A stretch of DNA of 64,000 nucleotides from JBDHWG01 sp046328525 (GCA_046328525.1 JAXLWK010000004.1:1-64000), one strand, 5' to 3'. Positions 51,997 through 61,189 are shown, numbered from the stretch's first letter. A program made the numbers and translations. The notes: generated by a model from the sequence alone, not told the origin.

Positions 51997-52908
51997 GTGG
52001 TGAGCATGACCATCGGTGTCGGCACGACCACCTCCAACACGTGCTTCGGGCTCGAGTACACGGGGTCGCTGTACCTGGACGGGCCCATCGCCGACGGGGC
52101 GTACAAGGAGGAGCGGCCGAGCCATCCGGCAAGCGACGCGCGGGTGGCCGGGCCGCACTACGAGTACGATAGTGCGGCGAGCGTGCAGACGAAGCGGTAC
52201 TACGCCGAGGGGAAGCTGCTGGCGACGCGCATGACCATCTTCGGGTGTCCGCCGGTGGGGACATGCGAGACGCTGACGTACGTGCAGGCGGATCATCTCG
52301 GCTCGACGAGCACGCTGACGGACACGAGCGGGAAGGTAGTGGGGCGAGAGCGCTACAGCGCGTTCGGGGAGCGGCGGCGGGGCGAGACGCCACCGACGAC
52401 GGATCGGCTCTACACCGGCCAGCGCCTCAACGTGCTGAGCAACCTGTACCACTACAGCGACGGCACGAGCGCTGGAAGGTTCTACGACCCGCTGCTGGCG
52501 CGGTTTATCCAGCCGGACAGTGTTACGCCGGGCAAAGGCAGCCAGGCCCTCAACCGGTATGCGTATGCGAACAACTCCCCTCTCGTTTTGAGAGACACGA
52601 CAGGTCACTTCCCATGTAATGATACCGGACCAGGGTGCGGAACTGACATGACCGACGTTCCTTTGAGCGCGACGCCCGGCCCGGTTTCCATGATGGATCC
52701 TCGCCTCGGCTCGACGATCGGATACTATTCTTCGGTATACGGTATTCCGATGGCGCTCCTTGAGACGACGTTAGTGGTAGAGGCTATCGATGACCAGTCC
52801 CCGCAATCGACCCTCATCAACAACATGAACAAAGTGGCGCTTGACATGCTCGCGATACCCCCGCAATATGGTGGCGCTCAAGCTTGGCCGTCTGCCGCAC
52901 TATATAGC
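51997..52908 (+). pseudogene. Orphan Rhs tip cassette 0, tip cut by IS3
   Basis: A plus-strand fragment of an Rhs C-terminus without signal peptide or YD core. It opens with a short LamG-domain fragment fused to another (FGLEYTGSLYLDGP), then has the Rhs end (DHLGSTSTLTD to RFYDPLLARF, NRYAYANNSP). The new tip starts after DTTGHF and includes YGIPMALLETTLVVEAIDD, then QYGGAQAWPSAALYS, where the IS3 element begins. The pattern of a helix with a single Glu and a later GGAQAWPS recalls lysozyme-like/transglycosylase tips; this is a weak guess. There is no ribosome site at its first possible start. The tip is incomplete and no immunity gene survives. The 140 bp upstream hold no gene. Confidence 0.75.
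52186..52423 (+). repeat. 238-bp identical block (copy 2)
   Basis: Second copy of 50253-50490, in the same orientation 1933 bp away. Recombination between the copies would delete the NucA tip and its inhibitor and attach the cassette 0 tip to the main Rhs protein. Confidence 0.9.
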
Positions 52909-52975
52909 GGACCCCTCTGTCAAGACCACGATAGGGCCAAAATAAGGTGAAGGACACAAATACACAATAGGCCAC

Positions 52976-53809
52976 TCAGACCAGATGAACCTCGGCCGGG
53001 GTACGGTAGCCCAAGCTTTGGTGCGGCCGATCGTGATTGTAGAACCGAAAATAGCTCTCCAGCCCGGTATCCAGGTCGGGTACCGAGGCGTAGTCCTTGA
53101 GGTAGATGTCCTCGTACTTGACCGAGCGCCACAATCGCTCGATGAAGATGTTGTCAAGCGCGCGGCCACGCCCATCCATGCTGATGCGTATGCCAGCTCT
53201 TTCCAGGCAGCTCGTGAAGGGCAAGGCGGTGAACTGCACCCCCTGATCGGTGTTGAAGATCTCGGGCCGAGCCGCCTCAAGCGCCTCCTGCAGCGCATCC
53301 AGACAGAACCGACCGTCGAGCGTGTTGGACAGTTGCCAGTTGACCACATAACGGCTGAACCAATCAATGATCGCCACCAGGTACATGAAGCCGCTTAGCA
53401 AAGGTACATACGTGATGTCGGCGCTCCAGACCTGATTGGGCCGCGTGATCGCCAGCTGGCGCAGCAAGTACGGATAGACCTTGTGTTCGGGACTGGCAAC
53501 GGTCGTCTTGGGCTTCGGATAGACCGCCTGGAGCCCCATCAGGCGCATCAGCCGTTGGACGCGCTTGTGATTGACAAGGTACCCTTCACCCTGGAGGTAC
53601 GCGGTCATCCGTCGCCAGCCGTAGAACGGGGTCTTGAGATACTGCGCGTCGATCAGGCGCATCATAGCCAAGTTCTCGGCGCTCTCGCTGGCTGGTTCGT
53701 AATAGTAGGTCGAGCGGTGCAAGCCGAGCAAGTCGCACTGGTGACGCAGGCTCATCGAACCATGCGTCGGCTCGATCAAGGCGCGCTTGGCCGAGACCTC
53801 AGGAGGCAA
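52976..53809 (-). CDS. IS3-family transposase OrfB (DDE integrase)
   Basis: A 277-aa IS3 OrfB. A helical lead (LCDLLGLHRSTYYYEP-type segment near 25-40) precedes the rve integrase core: VWSADITYVPLLSGFMYLVA with the first Asp, IFNTDQGVQFTA with the second, and FIERLWRSVKYEDIYLKDY with Glu seven residues before the Arg/Lys, the IS3 DD(35)E pattern. It ends with FYNHDRPHQSLGYRTPAEV. It overlaps orfA by 11 bp in the -1 frame and is probably made as an OrfAB fusion by frameshifting near an A4G stretch at the end of orfA. The domain looks intact. Confidence 0.95.
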   Translation of the reverse strand: MPPEVSAKRALIEPTHGSMSLRHQCDLLGLHRSTYYYEPASESAENLAMMRLIDAQYLKTPFYGWRRMTAYLQGEGYLVNHKRVQRLMRLMGLQAVYPKPKTTVASPEHKVYPYLLRQLAITRPNQVWSADITYVPLLSGFMYLVAIIDWFSRYVVNWQLSNTLDGRFCLDALQEALEAARPEIFNTDQGVQFTALPFTSCLERAGIRISMDGRGRALDNIFIERLWRSVKYEDIYLKDYASVPDLDTGLESYFRFYNHDRPHQSLGYRTPAEVHLV

Positions 53810-54083
53810 CTTTCCTTTTGAGCCACTCCAAGTCCATCTTCAGCCGCCCGATCTGCTCGTACAACTCAGCCTCGCGCTGCTGGAGTTGGCGTTCCGTCGT
53901 CTCGCCGCGGCGCTCAAACAGCTTGGCGCCGCCATCCAGCAACTGGCCTTTCCATTGACTGATCTGATTGGGGTGTACTCCCAGTTCGCTAGCGAGTTGG
54001 GCGAGCGTCTTGGTCCCCTTGGCTGCTTCCAGCGCGACCTTGAACTTGTAGTCGGCGGTGAACTGGCGTCGTTTCTTTCGCAT
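53799..54083 (-). CDS. IS3-family OrfA (HTH protein)
   Basis: A 94-aa protein: MRKKRRQFTADYKFKVALEA, then LAQLASELGVHPNQISQWK, the IS3 OrfA helix-turn-helix, followed by a leucine-zipper-like helix (REAELYEQIGRLKMDLEWLK). It binds the IS ends and provides the N-terminus of the OrfAB transposase. Confidence 0.95.
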   Translation of the reverse strand: MRKKRRQFTADYKFKVALEAAKGTKTLAQLASELGVHPNQISQWKGQLLDGGAKLFERRGETTERQLQQREAELYEQIGRLKMDLEWLKRKVAS

Positions 54084-54152
54084 CGACTGGACCCTCCACG
54101 TGTGATTATACTCGACTTTTCACCTTAGCTCGTGGTCCAGTTTCTGGGGTCC

Positions 54153-55159
54153 ATTATAAACTGTCGGGCGAAGGTTTGCATCCACTGAATACGTTGCTCG
54201 GGTTTCAGAGCCTCGAACTCCTGTACGCTACAGTCGGAGCGACTGATATTGCCATCGGAGCCGAAAGCACAGTGACCATCCGGATCGATAAACGCCACAG
54301 GGTTGTTGTATGAGTAGGCGTAGCGGTTGAGGGCGATGCTGCCGTTGCCGGGTGTGATGCTGTCGGCCATCACGAACCGTGCTAGAAGGGGGTCGTAGAA
54401 CCTCCCGGGGCTCTTACCGTCACTGTAGTGGTACAACCCGCTGAGGCTGTTGTACTGCTGGCTCGTGTACAGCTGATCCGTCGTCAGCGGCATCTCGCCC
54501 CGCCGTCGCTCCCCGAACGCGCTGTACCGCTCCCGCGCCACCACCTGCCCGCTCGCGTCCGTCAGCGTGCTCGTCGAGCCGAGATGGTCGCTCTGCACAT
54601 ACCGCAGCGTTTGCGCGTTGGGGTTGGCGTTGGGGATGCTCCGCGTCGCCAACAGCGTCCCCTCGGCGTAGTACCGCTTCGTCTGCACGTTCGTCGCGTA
54701 GTCGTACTCGTAGTGCCTGCCCGCCACCCGCACGTCTGCCAGCGGCCCTAGCCCCTGCTCTTCGCGGTAGTCGTCCAGCCACAGCAGCGTCCCTGACGTG
54801 TACACCCACCCCCGGAACGTCCACGCCTGCCCTGTCGGCATGCCCCACCGCGCTTCGTACCGCGTGTTCGGCGCGCTCTCCGCCCACACACTCACTCGAC
54901 TGCCCGCCCCGTCGTTGGCCGTCACTTCCAGCACGTACCATGTGTTGGCCTGGAAGGCGTCCACCAGAACCGTCGGGTTGACGTAGGTCGTTCCTCCCCC
55001 CGACGGGTAGGCCAGCGCCTGGTACAGCTTGCCCCCGCTCTCGTACACCGCCACACGGCAGTAGCCGCTCCCACTGCCGCTGTCGATCTCCAGGCCGGCC
55101 TGGCTGTTGGTCTGGCCGAGCTTGAACGCCACCCGCGCGCCCTGTCCATCGGTGACGCT
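54153..55159 (-). pseudogene. Orphan Rhs tip cassette 3, C-terminal part (tip cut by IS3, split by IS21)
   Basis: Minus-strand Rhs fragment. It holds a LamG-like domain (ARVAFKLGQTNSQAGLEID, then TWYVLEVTANDGAGSRVSVW), the Rhs end (DHLGSTSTLTDASG, YSAFGERRRGE, RFYDPLLARFVM, NRYAYSYNN) and a tip beginning after DPDGHC (SVQEFEALKPEQRIQWMQTF) that is cut by IS3 after ~45 residues. The toxin is unidentifiable. Its upstream part is at 57705-58530; removal of IS21 and one target duplication restores a continuous frame (IARTAS-VTDGQGARVAF). Confidence 0.85.
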
Positions 55160-55283
55160 TGTTTTTGATACTATAAAAGTGAGCCATCTGAGCCAGAAAT
55201 GATGGTCGAAAAGAGCGCCACCTGACAGCATTTCCGCTATGCTAGAGGCTGTTCCAACACCTCAAGGCATAGCGGAGGAGGCG

Positions 55284-56798
55284 ATGATCAGCGTGGAGAC
55301 CCGAGAGCAAATGCGTCGCGCGTACTTTGTCGAGCAGAAGAGCGTCCGCGAGATCGCCCGCGAGTTGAAGTGCTCGCGGCATACGGTGGACAAGGCGATT
55401 GCGTCGGCCGAGCCAGGACACTACACCCTGACCATGCCGCGGTCATGCCCGGTGCTGGGGCCGTACAAAGAGGTCATCGACCAGTACCTGGCCGAGAGCG
55501 CCCGTTTGCCCCGCAAGCAGCGCTACACGGCCCACAAGATCTACGAGCTGCTGTGTGGGCAGGGGTATCAGGGCGCGGAGTCGACCGTTCGCGGCTACGT
55601 CGGGCAGCAGCGGCGGGCGAAGCGGCGGCCCGAGGTGTTCATCCCGCTGGAGTTTGACCCAGGGCGAGACGCCCAGGTGGATTGGGGCGAAGGGCTGGCG
55701 ATCGTCGACGGGGCAGAAGTGACCGCGCAGCTGTTTGTGATGCGGCTGTGCTACTCGCGGCGCGTGTTCGTCATGGCGTTCCCGTCGCAATGCCAGGAGG
55801 CATTCTTTGAAGGGCATGTCCAGGCGTTTCATCACTTCCAGGGCGTTCCGCATCGGCTCACCTACGACAATCTTGGCACAGCGGTGAAGCGGGTGCTGGA
55901 GGGGCGCAACCGCGAGGAGCAACGCGCCTTCATCGCCTTGCGCAGCCACTACCTGTTTGAGAGCCACTTCTGCACGCCAGGTGAGGGCCACGAGAAGGGC
56001 GGGGTCGAGCATGGGGTGGGCTTCAGTCGGCGCAACTTCCTGGTGCCCATCCCGCACGTGGCGTCCTTCGCGGCGCTCAATCAGCACTTGTTGGCGCAGT
56101 GTCTAGCCGACGATGCGCGCCAGGTCAAGGGGCAGCCGCAGCCAATCGGCGAGGCGTGGCGAGCCGAGCAGCCCCACTTGCGGCCGTTACCGAGCCGCGA
56201 CTTCGACTGTCGTGTGACCCGGTCCGTGACGCTGAACCCGTATAGCCAGGTGGTGTTCGACACCAACCGCTACTCGGTGCCGGCCGACCAGGCAGAGCGT
56301 CACCTCGTCGTCAAGGCGTCTGCCTTTCGGATCGAGATCCTGTGTCGGGAGCAGGTGATTGCCCGTCATGAGCGCTGCTACGGCCATGACCAGGATGTGT
56401 TCGACCCGCTGCACTACCTGCCGCTCCTGGAGCAGCGGCCCGGTGCGTTCGAGCATGCCAAGCCGCTGCGCCACTGGCGAGCCGCTTGGCCCCCGATCTA
56501 TGAGCAGCTCCTGGCGCGCTTGCGGGCGACGACCTCTGACGGACGAGGCGTGCGGGAGTTCGTGCGCATTCTGCGCCTGCACCGCAGCTACGCAGCCGAA
56601 GCGGTCGAGCAGGGGATCGGGTTAGCGCTGGAGTACGGCTGTCTGCACGCCGACGGGGTCGAACTGTGCATCCGCCAGATGCAGCAGACGCATCCGCCGC
56701 TGCCCTCCCTGGATCTGCAGGGCCAGCCTCATCTGGCGCAAGTCGGGCGTCAACCCCTGGACCTAGCCGCGTATGACCAGTTGCTGGCGGCGAGGTAG
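55284..56798 (+). CDS. istA: IS21 transposase IstA
   Basis: A 504-aa IstA. An N-terminal HTH (SVREIARELKCSRHTVDKAI) precedes the rve core with AQVDWGE (first Asp), LTYDNLGTAV (second Asp), and the region GHEKGGVEHGVGFSRRNFL, which carries the Glu. The C-terminal beta barrel includes YSVPADQAERHLVVKA. ATG 55284 is preferred because GGAGGAGG lies just upstream; an earlier in-frame ATG (55239) lacks one. It forms the strand-transfer machinery with IstB. Confidence 0.96.
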   Translation: MISVETREQMRRAYFVEQKSVREIARELKCSRHTVDKAIASAEPGHYTLTMPRSCPVLGPYKEVIDQYLAESARLPRKQRYTAHKIYELLCGQGYQGAESTVRGYVGQQRRAKRRPEVFIPLEFDPGRDAQVDWGEGLAIVDGAEVTAQLFVMRLCYSRRVFVMAFPSQCQEAFFEGHVQAFHHFQGVPHRLTYDNLGTAVKRVLEGRNREEQRAFIALRSHYLFESHFCTPGEGHEKGGVEHGVGFSRRNFLVPIPHVASFAALNQHLLAQCLADDARQVKGQPQPIGEAWRAEQPHLRPLPSRDFDCRVTRSVTLNPYSQVVFDTNRYSVPADQAERHLVVKASAFRIEILCREQVIARHERCYGHDQDVFDPLHYLPLLEQRPGAFEHAKPLRHWRAAWPPIYEQLLARLRATTSDGRGVREFVRILRLHRSYAAEAVEQGIGLALEYGCLHADGVELCIRQMQQTHPPLPSLDLQGQPHLAQVGRQPLDLAAYDQLLAAR

Positions 56799-56800
56799 CC

Positions 56801-57580
56801 ATGGAGCAGACTCTGTTACTCGACACCTATCTCAAGCAGCTGCGGCTGCCGATGTTCGTGCAGCACTACCGCCATGTCGCCGAGGAAGCCGCCCAGGCCA
56901 ACCTCAGCTACGACCGCTTCCTGCTGGCGTTGGCCGAACAGGAAGTCGCCCAACGCGAGCGCAACCGCCAGCTGAACCTCATCCGCGCCGCGCGGTTCCC
57001 CGTACTGAAGGAACTGGCCGACTTCGACTTCACGTGCTTGCCGAGTGTGAACAAGCAGCAGGTGCTGACATTGGCCGGCGGGAGCTACATCCAGAAGGTG
57101 GAGCCGCTGGTCATGGTTGGTAACCCCGGCCTGGGCAAGACTCACGTGGCCATTGGCCTGGCCCTGGCCGCGTGCCGCCAGGGCTACAAGGTACGCTTCT
57201 ACACGGCGGCCGGCCTGGTCAACGAGCTGATCCAGGCCCAGGATGAACACCGCTTGCCGCGCGTGCTCAATGCCGCCTTGAAGCAGCAGCTGGTTGTGTT
57301 GGACGAGCTGGGCTTTATCCCGTTCACGCCGACGGGGGCGCAACTCATCTTCCAGTTCTGCTCGTGCCTCTACGAACGGGTGACGTTGCTGGTGACGACC
57401 AACCTGCGCTTTGCTGACTGGACGCAGGTGTTTGGGGATGAGCGACTGACGGGTGCACTCCTGGATCGTCTGACTCACAAAGCCCACATCCTGGAGTTCG
57501 TCGGGGAATCATACAGGTTTCGTCAACGCCTGCAGCGGACGACAGCCCAAGATCAGCCAGACCCAGAACCAAAGGAATGA
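56801..57580 (+). CDS. istB: IS21 helper ATPase IstB
   Basis: A 259-aa AAA+ ATPase with an N-terminal IstB helical domain, Walker A VGNPGLGKTHVA near 107, Walker B QLVVLDELGF, and sensor TTNLRFADW. It starts 2 bp after istA, as is usual. It selects the target and stimulates IstA. Confidence 0.97.
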   Translation: MEQTLLLDTYLKQLRLPMFVQHYRHVAEEAAQANLSYDRFLLALAEQEVAQRERNRQLNLIRAARFPVLKELADFDFTCLPSVNKQQVLTLAGGSYIQKVEPLVMVGNPGLGKTHVAIGLALAACRQGYKVRFYTAAGLVNELIQAQDEHRLPRVLNAALKQQLVVLDELGFIPFTPTGAQLIFQFCSCLYERVTLLVTTNLRFADWTQVFGDERLTGALLDRLTHKAHILEFVGESYRFRQRLQRTTAQDQPDPEPKE

Positions 57581-57704
57581 GATCAGGTGGCTCTGTTTTC
57601 GAGTATCAAATGGCGCTCTTTTCGAGCATCACTGGTTTGACCAACTGGCCCAAGTGGCTCTCTTTTCGACCGGCAAATGGCTCTGTTTTCGCTTGACAAA
57701 AACA

Positions 57705-58530
57705 GACGCTCGCCGTGCGGGCAATGACCGGTGTCCAGCTACTGGCCCCGGTGGCGCGGACGGTGGAGGTGTGAAACGTGCCGTCATTGGGGTTGACGTT
57801 CCACGCCACCGTCCCGCTAGTGCTCCAGTTCGTGCTCGACGCGGCGAAGCCCTCGCTGAACAGCGGGGTCGGCGACAGCGACGGCTGCCGCTCTTCCTTA
57901 TACGCCCCGCTCGCGATCGGCCCGTCCAGGGTCAGCACGCCCTTGTACGCCCAGGCGTGGAACCGCCATGGCAACCCGCGTGGCATCTCGTACCGCGCTT
58001 CGTAGCGCGCCCCTTCGGCCCCTTCCTTCCACACGCTCACCCGGAACCCTGCTGCCTCGTCCGCCGCCACCTCCAACACGTACCACGCCGTCGTGTCCAG
58101 CCCGCTCAGTAGCGTCAGCTGGTTGGTAAAGCTCGCCCCCACCCGTGTCCGCAGATACAGCGTCCCCTGGTTTTCGTACACCCCGATGTAGTTGGCCGCG
58201 TCGCTGCTCTCCAACGCCACGACCGCCCCGCTCCCCGTCTGGCTCAGCTTGAACGCCACCCGCGCCTGCTGGGTGTCGCTCACCACGCCGGTGCGGTATG
58301 TCTGCACCGGCCAGTCGGTTCCGTTGCCCGTCAGCCGGGCGGTGGTGGTGTGGCTCGTGCCGTCGTTGGGATTGACGCCCCACGCCACGCTGCCGCTGCC
58401 CGAAGCGGCGCTGGCTCAGCCTGTCCCCTGGCTTGTGAAGTCCTGGCTGTGCAGCATCTGGGGCGGCAAGGGCGTGCTGGTGCGGCGTGTCAACGCCCCG
58501 TCGCCGTCGTAGGCGTAGGTCTCGCGGGCG
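57705..58530 (-). pseudogene. Orphan Rhs tip cassette 3, N-terminal part
   Basis: Homology to the main Rhs protein starts at ETYAYDGDGALTRRT (58527) and covers two LamG-like domains in tandem (VNPNDGTSHTTTARLTG ... and VNPNDGTFHTSTVRATG ...), where the main protein has one. An in-frame TGA near 58415 (SQGTG-stop-ASAASGSG, where the main protein has a Trp) breaks the frame. There is no start codon or ribosome site upstream. It is thus an untranslated sequence reservoir, later hit by IS21. The gap 58531-58653 holds no gene. Confidence 0.8.
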
Positions 58531-58653
58531 TGCGTCCAGACATCTGCTTAGGGTGTCAGCATGAGTATCAAGGCAAGCAGAACGTGTGGCACGGTCGTGT
58601 GTTAGGCAAGAAACTGAGGGATACGTGTCACAACAGAACCCTATTCGCACTGT

Positions 58654-59004
58654 TCAGTTCTCGAACTTGCTTCTTTGGACACAATCCTTGTAGGCTGCGT
58701 GCCATGCATTTGGTTCAAGAGTTCCAATGAGCGCGACTCGGTAAGTGTCCGTCTGCACCGCACTGTTGACAATGACCAGGTCGGCTCGATCGTATTGACG
58801 ACTGCCATAAAAGAACAGATCGTCTACACTGTTCTGATTCATACACGATTGATGGTACCAAGCCCTAGGGCTCAGCACGTTGATTGCCTCTTCCCTACGC
58901 ATACCTATCGGCACCTCCTGCTTCGCTTGACTAACCAAACTCTCTTGGCAGGCGGTGAGAGCCAAGCACAGGCAGAACATTATTACTACGAGTCGCTGAA
59001 ACAT
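58654..59004 (-). CDS. Lipoprotein, candidate immunity protein of cassette 2
   Basis: A 116-aa lipoprotein: signal LVVIMFCLCLALTAC with lipobox LTAC (Cys20), then a small domain with three further Cys (SCMNQN, DCVQRS), which could form a disulfide. I do not recognise the family. It begins 36 bp after the stop of the cassette 2 tip on the same strand, with GAGGG five bases before its ATG. The position is that of an immunity gene; a periplasmic-facing or cell-surface inhibitor would fit a toxin acting on the envelope. The function is inferred from position only. Confidence 0.7.
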   Translation of the reverse strand: MFQRLVVIMFCLCLALTACQESLVSQAKQEVPIGMRREEAINVLSPRAWYHQSCMNQNSVDDLFFYGSRQYDRADLVIVNSAVQTDTYRVALIGTLEPNAWHAAYKDCVQRSKFEN

Positions 59005-59040
59005 ATTTCCCTCACGAAAGCGAGAAAAGAGATTTACGCA

Positions 59041-60573
59041 TTACTGCCACAACTGACCCCACTGCCCTAGCATGTATGCATTCCATACCTGCCTCATGTG
59101 TTGAGGCTGAAGCCCCATTACCCGGTAATTCGCGCCAAGAGCAGCCCCGGTGTTTCCGATGGCGATATCAGCCCATGTGTACCTCAGATTCCCCCGAAAC
59201 TGAAGTATTTCACGCCCCGTGTTTACCATACTTCCAATCGGTCCAAAAGCGCCACCGCCAGCTAACCCCCATGCCCAGTGGTGGATGTTCGCATCTCGGT
59301 TATCGTCAAGCATGTATTCAGGTAGTCCATTCGGCCCAACTTCTACCCAAGTGCGCACAGGATTACCTCGGTAACTGAAAGCAGCCCAATTGCTCGGGAC
59401 TTCCAACCTGTTCGGCAAGCCGCCAAATAGAGAGCCAATGTCTCGCGTGAACAGACCTTCCTCACCTGTGAGGTAATACGCCGCCAACGCCTCGAGTGCG
59501 TCGGGCACAGTCTCCCAGGATCGGCCAGTGGGAACGTTATCGCGAAAGACACGCTCTATGCTGCCCTCACGATACTGGTTATTCTCGTCATAGAAGGTTG
59601 ACCAGCCATGTTGCTGCCACTCTTCTGAATAGGCCAGTGAGTACAGACGAATGAGAATGTCTTCCGCACTCGGTTGTCGTCCAGTCTGTTCCTCAAATGA
59701 GTCCCGCCATGCTTCATCGAGTGGATCATGGCCATCAGGATCAGTATGGTTGAGTGGACTATTATTAGCATAAGCGTATCTGTTGAGGGCGATGCTGCCG
59801 TTGCCGGGTGTGATGCTGTCGGCCATCACGAACCGTGCTAGAAGGGGATCGTAGAACCTCCCGGCGCTCTTGCCGTCGCTGTAGTGGTACAGCCCGCTCA
59901 GGCTGTTGTACTGCTGGCCCGTGTACAGTTGATCTGTCGTCAGCGGCATCTCGCCCCGCCGCCGTTCGCCGAACGCTGAGTAGCGTTCACGGGCGATGAC
60001 ACTCCCGCTCACGTCTGTCAGCGTTGACGATGACCCCAGATGGTCACTCTGCACATACGTCAGCGTCGCCCCCGTCCGCGTCGCCAACAGCTTGCCCTCG
60101 GCGTAGTACCGCTTCGTTACACTCGGCGTCGGCCCCCGGTCGTCCTCGTAGTGCTGCCCGGCGTATCGCACGTCCGCCGTCTTGAGGCTCGGCCGCCCCT
60201 CCTGGTAGTTGTCCAGGGACGTCACTGTGCTCGCGCTGCCCCAGGTGTGGAACCGCCACGTCTGCTGCCCCGTCGGCATCTCCCACCGCATCTCGTAGCG
60301 CGCACTCGGCGCGCTCTCCGCCCACACCGTCGCCCGGAAACCCGCAGCGTCGTCCACCGCCAGCTCGAGCACATACCACGTGTTGGCCGCAACCGTCGGC
60401 ATCAGCACCGCCCGCTGCACCTCCACTGAGTTGCGGAACAGGTGCAGCAGGAGCTGGCCGTCCTTCTGCCACACCCCGAAGCGGTGGTACGTCCCGCTGT
60501 TCCAGTCGCCGGTTTCCAACCCGAAGCTGGCGTTGGAGGCAGTCGTGCCGACGCCGAAGGTCATGCTCACCAC
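59041..60573 (-). CDS. Orphan Rhs tip cassette 2 with intact unknown toxin domain
   Basis: The reading runs 510 codons from GTG 60573 and is open back to 60605, where it meets the stop of the preceding immunity gene. Residues ~1-140 are a LamG-like domain; ~150-260 are the Rhs end (YAEGKLLATR, DHLGSSSTLTDVSG, RFYDPLLARFVM, NRYAYANNS), closing with DPDGHD. The tip (~245 aa) is intact. Its C-terminal part has HHWAWGLAGGGAFG, REILQFRGNLRYTWAD and IGNTGAALGANYR, a spacing of His, Glu-xx-Gln, Asp and Asn-xx-Gly that recalls VanZ-like membrane proteins but lacks clear membrane helices; the family is not recognised. There is no signal peptide and no ribosome site, so it is probably silent until joined to a full rhs gene. 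Confidence 0.75.
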   Translation of the reverse strand: MVSMTFGVGTTASNASFGLETGDWNSGTYHRFGVWQKDGQLLLHLFRNSVEVQRAVLMPTVAANTWYVLELAVDDAAGFRATVWAESAPSARYEMRWEMPTGQQTWRFHTWGSASTVTSLDNYQEGRPSLKTADVRYAGQHYEDDRGPTPSVTKRYYAEGKLLATRTGATLTYVQSDHLGSSSTLTDVSGSVIARERYSAFGERRRGEMPLTTDQLYTGQQYNSLSGLYHYSDGKSAGRFYDPLLARFVMADSITPGNGSIALNRYAYANNSPLNHTDPDGHDPLDEAWRDSFEEQTGRQPSAEDILIRLYSLAYSEEWQQHGWSTFYDENNQYREGSIERVFRDNVPTGRSWETVPDALEALAAYYLTGEEGLFTRDIGSLFGGLPNRLEVPSNWAAFSYRGNPVRTWVEVGPNGLPEYMLDDNRDANIHHWAWGLAGGGAFGPIGSMVNTGREILQFRGNLRYTWADIAIGNTGAALGANYRVMGLQPQHMRQVWNAYMLGQWGQLWQ

Positions 60574-60602
60574 CTGGCCGTTAGCGACGGTGTTCGAGAT
60601 GG

Positions 60603-61100
60603 CTAGATATTCCGTTGCGTTCTTTGCCTAATCTCGCGGATCAATTCGTCCCTATTCTCGATATCCCTTCCAATAATGAAGCTAGGGTACAGGGAACGGG
60701 AGTACAACCAACCGTAGATTATGTGTAACGGCGTAATACGTCTCGTTCGAACTAATACATACCCAAACGGAACTCGTCCAGTTCCTACATCCACGACCTC
60801 AGTCCATGCTATTGGTATTCGCGCGAAGAGAAAGGCCGAAATCATAAGACCTTCTTCTCCTAGCCAAATGGTAGGATAGCCGTTCATTAGGCCAAAACCG
60901 ACAAGCAGGCCCAGAATGAGCACCCATAGTGCAATGCAGACCATTCCGAAGATGGATACATCTGGAGGTACATCAGGAAAAAAGGTCAACACAAGTATTG
61001 CCACAGCGACCACGACCGATAACATGATTGCCATAACTCCACATGCCTGAGTCCAGGCTACACCGATTCGAGCCATACCAGCATACCTATATCGTCTCAT
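60603..61100 (-). CDS. Two-helix membrane protein with PH-like domain, candidate immunity of cassette 1
   Basis: A 165-aa protein with two membrane helices (~18-42 and ~50-72) and a ~90-residue cytosolic domain. That domain (WLGEEGLMISAFLFARIPIA, then WTEVVDVG, ending RDELIREIRQRTQ) has the strand pattern of bacterial PH-like domains. Its ATG lies 2 bp after the original stop of the cassette 1 toxin (TAG 61105-61103) and its ribosome site (GGAGG) lies inside the toxin's last codons, so the two genes were coupled. The IS4-superfamily insertion 84 bp upstream has since cut it from the toxin promoter side. Membrane location suggests immunity to a membrane-acting toxin (inference). Confidence 0.72.
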   Translation of the reverse strand: MRRYRYAGMARIGVAWTQACGVMAIMLSVVVAVAILVLTFFPDVPPDVSIFGMVCIALWVLILGLLVGFGLMNGYPTIWLGEEGLMISAFLFARIPIAWTEVVDVGTGRVPFGYVLVRTRRITPLHIIYGWLYSRSLYPSFIIGRDIENRDELIREIRQRTQRNI

Positions 61101-61189
61101 ACCTACCTCCGACCTGGTGACGAGGGATTCCAGAGCGGATGCAGAACAATATCATGCCAGATGGCCTGTCCAATATCCTTTGGGTTAGA

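Larger units (their letters stand above)
52909..54152 (-). mobile_element. IS3-family insertion sequence joining two broken Rhs tips
   Basis: Ends share GGACCCC, then GACCACGA, then AAGGTGAA (left 52909-52953; right, read inward from 54152). It carries orfA and orfB on the minus strand with the usual overlap. The flanks (TATAGC left, ATTATA right) do not form a target duplication, and the DNA on the two sides comes from two Rhs cassettes of opposite orientation, so the element sits at an inversion or deletion junction. Confidence 0.88.
55160..57704 (+). mobile_element. IS21-family insertion sequence, intact, with 6-bp target duplication
   Basis: Ends TGTTTTTG (55160) and CAAAAACA (57704), flanked by the direct repeat GACGCT (55154-55159 and 57705-57710). 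As usual in IS21, each end carries multiple terminal repeats of the type TCGAAAA(G/C)AG-GCCA (left near 55187 and 55208; right near 57593, 57617, 57661 and 57685). istA and istB are on the plus strand. It splits orphan Rhs cassette 3. Confidence 0.95.
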
